A stretch of DNA of 64,000 bases from contig CAYGSJ010000006.1 of assembly GCA_964352665.1 (NCBI GenBank), positions 91,380 to 155,379 of the forward strand. Direction: 5' to 3'. The notes below the pieces were generated by a model, which saw only the letters and a program-made list of their open reading frames with translations, searched no databases and was not told the DNA's origin. This stretch comes from UBA1672 sp964352665 (lineage in GTDB: Bacteria > Pseudomonadota > Alphaproteobacteria > Micavibrionales > Micavibrionaceae). Made by a program: the position numbers and the translations under genes. Positions 60,033 to 64,000 of this stretch are shown here, in pieces (the first letter of the stretch is position 1; each line of letters starts with the position of its first letter).

Positions 60033-61652
60033 TTACGCTGCTATTTTTTGGCCAGGTTTCTTACGGAAACGTTTCTTGTTAGGCCGTGCTGAATCTGGTC
60101 TTGCAGAATTGGGCCCTGTAGAACGACTACGATAAGGTTTGTTTTGCGTGTTACGCTCATCGCCACCATTATCTTTCTTGCGCTCAGCGTTCTTGAAAGG
60201 TTTTCTCCGGGTGTTGCGTTCGTCACCATTATCTTTGCTGCGCTCGGCGTTCTTAAATGGTTTTCTCTGAGCATTACGCTCTTCATCGCCATTATCTCTC
60301 TTGCGCTCTGCGCTTTTGAAAGGCTTTCTTTGAGCGTAACGTTCGTCACTATTATCTTTGCTGCGCTCGGCGTTTTTAAAGGGCTTTCTTTGAGTATTAC
60401 GCTCATCGCCACCATTATCTCTCTTGCGCTCTGCGCTTTTGAAAGGCTTTCTTTGAGCGTAACGTTCGTCACCATTATCTCTGCTGCGCTCGGCGTTCTT
60501 GAAAGGCCTGTTACGGCGAGGTTTTTTGCTACCTTTTCCGGAGCCTTGATGTTTTCTGTCATCTTTAGCATCAGGATTAAGTAACAATTCAATCGCGCGC
60601 CATTTACGGCTATCCTGGTTTGAGATAAAAGACAGTGCCTGTCCTTGTGCTCCTGCACGAGCGGTTCGCCCCATACGGTGAATATAATCTTCGGCAACTT
60701 GTGGTAAATCATAGTTGATAACGTGCTCAATATGAGGTACGTCAAGGCCGCGGGCCGCAATATCCGTTGCAACCAGTATTCTAAAGTTCTTGTTGCGGAA
60801 ATTGAGCATGACTTTGTCACGCTTGTTTTGTCTTAAATCCCCGTGCAGTGCTTCGGATGTAAAGCCGTCGCGCCTAAGGTTTTTAGACATTTTATCTGCG
60901 TTATGCTTTGTTTTAGCGAATATTATGACCGAGCCTTGACGGGCATGAAGCTGAACCATCAATTCCTGATATTTCTCGGCCTGTTCGATACGGATGAAGT
61001 CCTGTTTGATATTTGTAGCAACAACATTTGTTTCACCGACCGAAACACGTTTTGGGTTAATCAGGTATTTTCCCGAAAGTTCAACAATACCTTTAGGCAG
61101 TGTTGCCGAGAACATAAGGGTTTGACGTTTGGCGGGAAGATATTTGATTATGCGGTCAAGCTGTACGCCAAAGCCCATATCCAGCATACGGTCTGTTTCA
61201 TCAAGAACCAGAAATCCTGTGTTATTAAGTTTTATGGATCCACGCTCTAAATGATCGTTAATACGCCCCGGTGTGCCGACGATAATACGCGGGCGCTGAC
61301 GAAGCTGTGAATTCTGTTTACCCATAGATTCTCCGCCAATGATAAAGGCGGTTTTTATCGGGCTTTTGGGGCCTAGAAGCTGATGAATAACATCGAGCAC
61401 CTGTTTGGCCAATTCACGTGTTGGTGTTAAGACAAGGGCACAACCATTTGGTGAGCGCAAAAGCGCCTCGACCAAAGGAATGCTGAATGCTGCGGTTTTA
61501 CCTGTTCCTGTCTGGGCAGAGCCCAAAATATCATGTCCCTGCAGAGCAAGCGGGATGGCTTTTTCCTGAACAGGGGTAGGGGTTTGGTAACCCATTTTGG
61601 ATAAGGATCTGTTCAACTCACTGGATAGGCCAAAGCCTTCGAAATTTTTCAT
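60033..61652 (-). CDS. DEAD-box-type RNA helicase (DETD variant) with tandem-repeat tail
   Basis: 539 residues. The helicase core (1-370) has Q motif GYQTPTPVQEKAIP, Walker A AQTGTGKTAAF, PTRELAKQV, TPGRIND, SATLPKGI, ARGLDVPHIEHVINYD and HRMGRTARAG; motif II reads VLDETDRMLDMGF, Thr replacing Ala in DEAD. Residues 381-503 are six alternating 20- and 21-residue repeats (KPFKNAERSKDNGDE; KPFKSAERKRDNGGDE), followed by a basic end (NKKRFRKKPGQK). The tail probably binds RNA. RhlE subgroup by core sequence. A 5' leader with hairpins precedes it. Confidence 0.9.
   Translation of the reverse strand: MKNFEGFGLSSELNRSLSKMGYQTPTPVQEKAIPLALQGHDILGSAQTGTGKTAAFSIPLVEALLRSPNGCALVLTPTRELAKQVLDVIHQLLGPKSPIKTAFIIGGESMGKQNSQLRQRPRIIVGTPGRINDHLERGSIKLNNTGFLVLDETDRMLDMGFGVQLDRIIKYLPAKRQTLMFSATLPKGIVELSGKYLINPKRVSVGETNVVATNIKQDFIRIEQAEKYQELMVQLHARQGSVIIFAKTKHNADKMSKNLRRDGFTSEALHGDLRQNKRDKVMLNFRNKNFRILVATDIAARGLDVPHIEHVINYDLPQVAEDYIHRMGRTARAGAQGQALSFISNQDSRKWRAIELLLNPDAKDDRKHQGSGKGSKKPRRNRPFKNAERSRDNGDERYAQRKPFKSAERKRDNGGDERNTQRKPFKNAERSKDNSDERYAQRKPFKSAERKRDNGDEERNAQRKPFKNAERSKDNGDERNTRRKPFKNAERKKDNGGDERNTQNKPYRSRSTGPNSARPDSARPNKKRFRKKPGQKIAA
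60144..60512 (-). repeat. In-frame tandem repeat in helicase tail (three 123-bp units)
   Basis: Three tandem copies of a 41-residue (123-bp) higher-order unit, each made of a 20-residue and a 21-residue half. Differences between copies are mostly single substitutions, pointing to recent expansion by slippage or unequal crossover. Because the period is divisible by three, the other frames also stay open here. Confidence 0.9.
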
Positions 61653-61689
61653 TTTGTACTTTCTTTAATACGTTTCAACAAAATGATCC

Positions 61690-61805
61690 CAACGCACCGT
61701 GCGTGCGGGACCGGGTCTTAAGTGACCATTAAACTTGTAAATGTGAACTTTGTTGAAAAGGTGAGGTTTTAATTGTCACGTATCCTTATAAATGGATACT
61801 TTTTT
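61690..61805. promoter_or_regulatory. Helicase leader region with hairpins and a plus-strand terminator
   Basis: The 237-base gap upstream of the helicase holds a stable stem (TCCC-A-ACGCA-CCG-TGCGT-GC-GGGA, near 61685-61712) and GTATCC-TTATAAAT-GGATAC followed by TTTTTT (61780-61805), an intrinsic terminator when read on the plus strand. As minus-strand RNA the first stem would lie in the helicase 5' leader, as is frequent for cold-regulated helicases. No gene seen. Confidence 0.4.
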
Positions 61806-61889
61806 CTGTAAGCCCTAATTCTCTATGAGAGCATTTATCAAACTGTGGCGCAGTAGTGACAGGTTTTGCTTGTTCTGTCAAACTTTTCA

Positions 61890-62366
61890 TTACTTTTTTA
61901 GATTGTCCTCGTTAGGCTCTTTGGTCTGCTCATCAATGAAATCGCTGATTTCAGATGTACTGTAGCGGCTAAACTCTTCATAATGCACCTTGGCTTCCTC
62001 TATGGCAGGCGAATTACATCCTAACTTCACATGTGCGTTATCCAACTTGTATTGAATGTTGGAACGCCGCTCTAATATCTTGTTTTTAATATACTCTGGA
62101 TGTTTTTGCGGAGAATTCTTTACCGTTTCGTCGAGCAATTCATCCGCAACAAATGTTAGTGTTTTCAGGAATGTCTCGTTTAGCTGTTCATTCGGACTAA
62201 GGCAGTGCCGATGATAGGCATAGGCAGATTCATTTAGATCAAAGAAATGGACTAAAAAACGAAGTTTTGTGTCGTTATCCGCGTAGGCGGGAGGGCAAAA
62301 AGCCACCATCAATAAGAGTGTAAAAACAAAGCGAAGGGGGTGGCATTTTTTAATGTATGGTTTCAT
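61890..62366 (-). CDS. Unrecognised exported protein
   Basis: 158 residues. A signal peptide (FVFTLLLMVAFCPPAYA, cleavage likely after AYA at about residue 29) precedes a helical mature domain with two cysteines (YHRHCLSPN, KLGCNSPA) spaced about 70 residues apart, possibly disulphide-bonded. The C-terminus is acidic and polar (DEQTKEPNEDN). No domain recognised and no strong ribosome-binding site. Monocistronic; the 211 bases upstream to the tRNA-Asn gene show no other gene. Confidence 0.6.
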   Translation of the reverse strand: MKPYIKKCHPLRFVFTLLLMVAFCPPAYADNDTKLRFLVHFFDLNESAYAYHRHCLSPNEQLNETFLKTLTFVADELLDETVKNSPQKHPEYIKNKILERRSNIQYKLDNAHVKLGCNSPAIEEAKVHYEEFSRYSTSEISDFIDEQTKEPNEDNLKK

Positions 62367-62577
62367 GGGCTATCTATTTGTATGTGTTTTCAGCATATTC
62401 GAGCCTCTATATGTGCTTGCGTGTCCGTGTCCGCAAACGAGGGTGGTGTCTTATTTATGAGATGTCAAAGCTGCGCTGCTCTGATGGGGGCGCTAACACA
62501 AATAATGTTATTTTCCGAGAGCTTCTCTTTATAACATACTAGCGGGAAACAAAGTAGTTTTAGTTTCTAATGGAAAA

Positions 62578-62652
62578 TGGCTCCTCGAGCAGGATTCGAA
62601 CCTGCGACCAATTGATTAACAGTCAACTGCTCTACCGCTGAGCTATCGAGGA
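62578..62652 (-). tRNA. tRNA-Asn(GTT)
   Basis: Minus-strand acceptor TCCTCGA/TCGAGGA, D arm GCTCAGCGGTAGAGC, anticodon loop CTGTTAA (anticodon GTT), T arm with GGTTCGAATCC, discriminator G and encoded CCA; 75 bases. Confidence 0.97.
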
Positions 62653-62670
62653 ACAGCGAAAGAGCTATCT

Positions 62671-62698
62671 TAATTACAGAAACCACAATTTTTGTCAA
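62671..62698 (-). promoter_or_regulatory. Promoter of tRNA-Asn
   Basis: Minus-strand TTGACA (62698-62693) and TAATTA (62676-62671) with a 16-base spacer, about 20 bases before the tRNA and directly after the stop of the upstream membrane-protein gene. Confidence 0.5.
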
Positions 62699-62713
62699 TG
62701 AGAATGTCTCATA

Positions 62714-63736
62714 TTATTCAGGAGAGGCTTCCGTAGTAGCTCCTTCGATGGCTTCAGTCTTGTCTTTACAATCTTCTAGCCCAATCATAATGTCACCACC
62801 ACCCCATTGAGCATTTGATGCGGCAAAAGCGTAATTTCCAGTAATGATGGCGGCAGCGCCTGTAACGACACGCCATGGAACACGTGCCCACATACTTGTA
62901 AGGAATGGTTGTGTATCACGCATTTGTTTTGGAATATATCTTAACATAGTGCTTCTAGCGGCGTTGTTCATTGCCCTCACAGGGGCATCAACGCATTTTT
63001 CGAATGTACGTGAAAGCAACCCCTTGGTTGGGTGCGTGAGCTTGGAAACCCAGCCTTTGACAGGGCCGGTATCATTTTCATGTTTTGCACGCCAATCGCT
63101 GGTTTCATACATACCGCCTTCATAAGTCAAAAGGCTTGCAGAGGTAATATAAGCGCCAGAGGCTGCGGTTAGGGCCGGCAGTGCAAGCCTTGTTGTTTCT
63201 ACAAAGGCTTCTCCTGAGCCGGACGCCTCTGTAATGGTGGCCCATACTTCCGGATTGCTATAGGCATCAATGCCCGTCTCTATACCAAATGCAGTAAGAG
63301 CAACCCCACCAGCGGCCAAACCAAGCCCGCCCAGTTTTAAGAAAAATGGATTACTTGCGGCATATCTCAAGAAGGAAGAACCAACAACGAATGAGGCTGC
63401 TGATACTGTAATCCAGCTGGCGTCCTGAGACACGGCATATCCAAGCAATGCGCCGGCTGACACGGTTGCGCCCGCATCAATCATTCCATCTGCATGATGC
63501 GTTACTGCTCCTGCAGCTTTTTTTATGGCAGGAGCGCCAACAACAACGCCAGCAATTCCAATGGCTATTGCGGCATCCGGATAATCGGCCGCTAAAGTAG
63601 TAACTCTTTGGAGCGTCGTAAGTTCTGTATCACCTAGTACAGCGCCAACATTATCGCCGAAGGCTTCGTATCCGCCTGTGCCGGAAATAGCAGCATTTAC
63701 ATTACCAGTTTCGTATAACCAGAACTGGTATTCCAT
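62714..63736 (-). CDS. Unrecognised Gly/Ala-rich multi-pass membrane protein
   Basis: 340 residues from ATG 63736, which has AAAAGG 6 bases upstream; a TTG start 15 codons earlier lacks one. Hydrophobic Ala/Gly-rich segments near 55-75, 90-105, 108-125, 130-160 and 190-210 suggest four to six helices or membrane hairpins, then a basic amphipathic region (KGLLSRTFEKCVDAPVRAMNNAARS) and a final hydrophobic segment (VVTGAAAIITGNYAFAA). No family recognised. Same organisation as the gene at 52.0 kb: lone, unknown, next to a tRNA, own promoter. Confidence 0.65.
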   Translation of the reverse strand: MEYQFWLYETGNVNAAISGTGGYEAFGDNVGAVLGDTELTTLQRVTTLAADYPDAAIAIGIAGVVVGAPAIKKAAGAVTHHADGMIDAGATVSAGALLGYAVSQDASWITVSAASFVVGSSFLRYAASNPFFLKLGGLGLAAGGVALTAFGIETGIDAYSNPEVWATITEASGSGEAFVETTRLALPALTAASGAYITSASLLTYEGGMYETSDWRAKHENDTGPVKGWVSKLTHPTKGLLSRTFEKCVDAPVRAMNNAARSTMLRYIPKQMRDTQPFLTSMWARVPWRVVTGAAAIITGNYAFAASNAQWGGGDIMIGLEDCKDKTEAIEGATTEASPE

Positions 63737-63813
63737 GTTGTGCCTTTTGAAATGTCTTCCTAATCGATCTAAAATACCCAAAGTCTCAACCCGTTTTTAT
63801 GAATTAAAGATAC

Positions 63814-63843
63814 TTGTTAGCAAAGTTTTGAGAAAAAGGTCAA
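63814..63843 (-). promoter_or_regulatory. Probable promoter of the 62.7-63.7 kb membrane protein gene
   Basis: Minus-strand TTGACC (63843-63838) and TAACAA (63819-63814) with an 18-base spacer. The remaining sequence to 64000 shows no gene or RNA I can support. Confidence 0.35.
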
Positions 63844-64000
63844 GGAATTATAGAAAATGGAGGCACGGACCTCTTTCGAATTGGGTCTCTAACATATTGA
63901 AGTGATAGGTGTGTTATCAATTCGATATTGGTTTGTACCCGCAAAGATACCACCAAAACAAAGTCTTAATAGCATTTTTGTTCGTCTCTATTCACGTATG

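Noticed and set aside
60144..60512. CRISPR-like regular repeats
   Set aside because: Units are contiguous, in frame, without unique spacers, and encode the helicase tail.
60041..60820. 259-residue open frame on the minus strand in a second frame of the helicase, and a 146-residue frame on the plus strand over the same repeats
   Set aside because: They stay open because the repeat period is a multiple of three; composition is not protein-like and the helicase frame has all motifs.
62340..62542. Two overlapping Cys-rich frames of about 60 residues in the gap before tRNA-Asn
   Set aside because: No ribosome-binding site and unusual composition; they overlap each other in different frames.

Overview
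This window looks like a chromosomal segment of an AT-rich alphaproteobacterium. The evidence is gene content and order: a block running from rpiB and glyA through nrdR and the riboflavin genes to nusB; a ubiquinol-cytochrome c chaperone gene overlapping a DUF177 gene; plsX-fabH-ihfA-MerR; hom-glpX-recJ; and tig-clpP-lon-hup. The cell appears motile and chemotactic (motA, motB, a methyl-accepting chemotaxis protein), Gram-negative with LPS (lptD, bamE), respiring with a bc1 complex (the chaperone) and able to store polyhydroxyalkanoate (phaC). I cannot name a genus. No prophage, insertion sequence, CRISPR array or plasmid function was recognised.

Layout. 1-4.1 kb: 3' end of parC, then motB, motA and hemB on the minus strand. 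4.2-11 kb: a plus-strand run of an LdtR-like MarR regulator, a small conserved protein, rpiB, glyA, nrdR, ribD, ribE, a RibBA-like protein, ribH and nusB, linking one-carbon metabolism, dNTP control and flavin synthesis. 11-16.8 kb: a FliL-like protein, bamE, bc1 chaperone, DUF177, rpmF, plsX, fabH, ihfA and a MerR regulator (ribosome and lipid start-up). 16.8-20.3 kb: an accessory pocket behind tRNA-Pro, with an RTX protein and a SGNH esterase-like protein, each with its own promoter and terminators. 20.4-29.2 kb: cutA, rplM-rpsI, a gamma-carbonic-anhydrase-like protein, phaC, hom, glpX, recJ and a Cys-rich membrane protein. 29.3-46.2 kb: hisI, gshB, rhlE-like helicase, kbl-tdh, lptD, an ion/solute permease, a coiled-coil protein, a YdbH-like protein, parE, an exported protein and an atypical glutamine synthetase. 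46.3-52 kb: tRNA-His, tRNA-Leu, tig, clpP, lon, hup. 52-64 kb: a looser region of unrecognised membrane or exported proteins, a VanX-like dipeptidase, sseA, the chemotaxis receptor, a repeat-tailed DEAD-box helicase, tRNA-Val and tRNA-Asn.

What stands out. Several enzymes have lost or replaced textbook residues: the GTP cyclohydrolase II half of the RibBA-like protein has no zinc cysteines; the glutamine synthetase lacks the adenylylation tyrosine and has Asn for the key Asp; HemB is of the zinc-free type. Ribosomal protein S9, trigger factor and both DEAD-box helicases carry long basic low-complexity tails. Regulatory DNA is visible at the divergent hemB/MarR region, the RTX gene, the esterase gene (promoter, two hairpins with a terminator, then the gene), phaC (a 9-bp perfect inverted repeat) and lptD (a 10-bp inverted repeat bracketing the promoter). 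I do not see a clear-cut new multi-gene defence or mobile system. The best novelty candidates are the RTX/esterase pocket and the unrecognised membrane proteins in the last 12 kb. Apart from the window edges there is no gap over about 300 bases without a gene.
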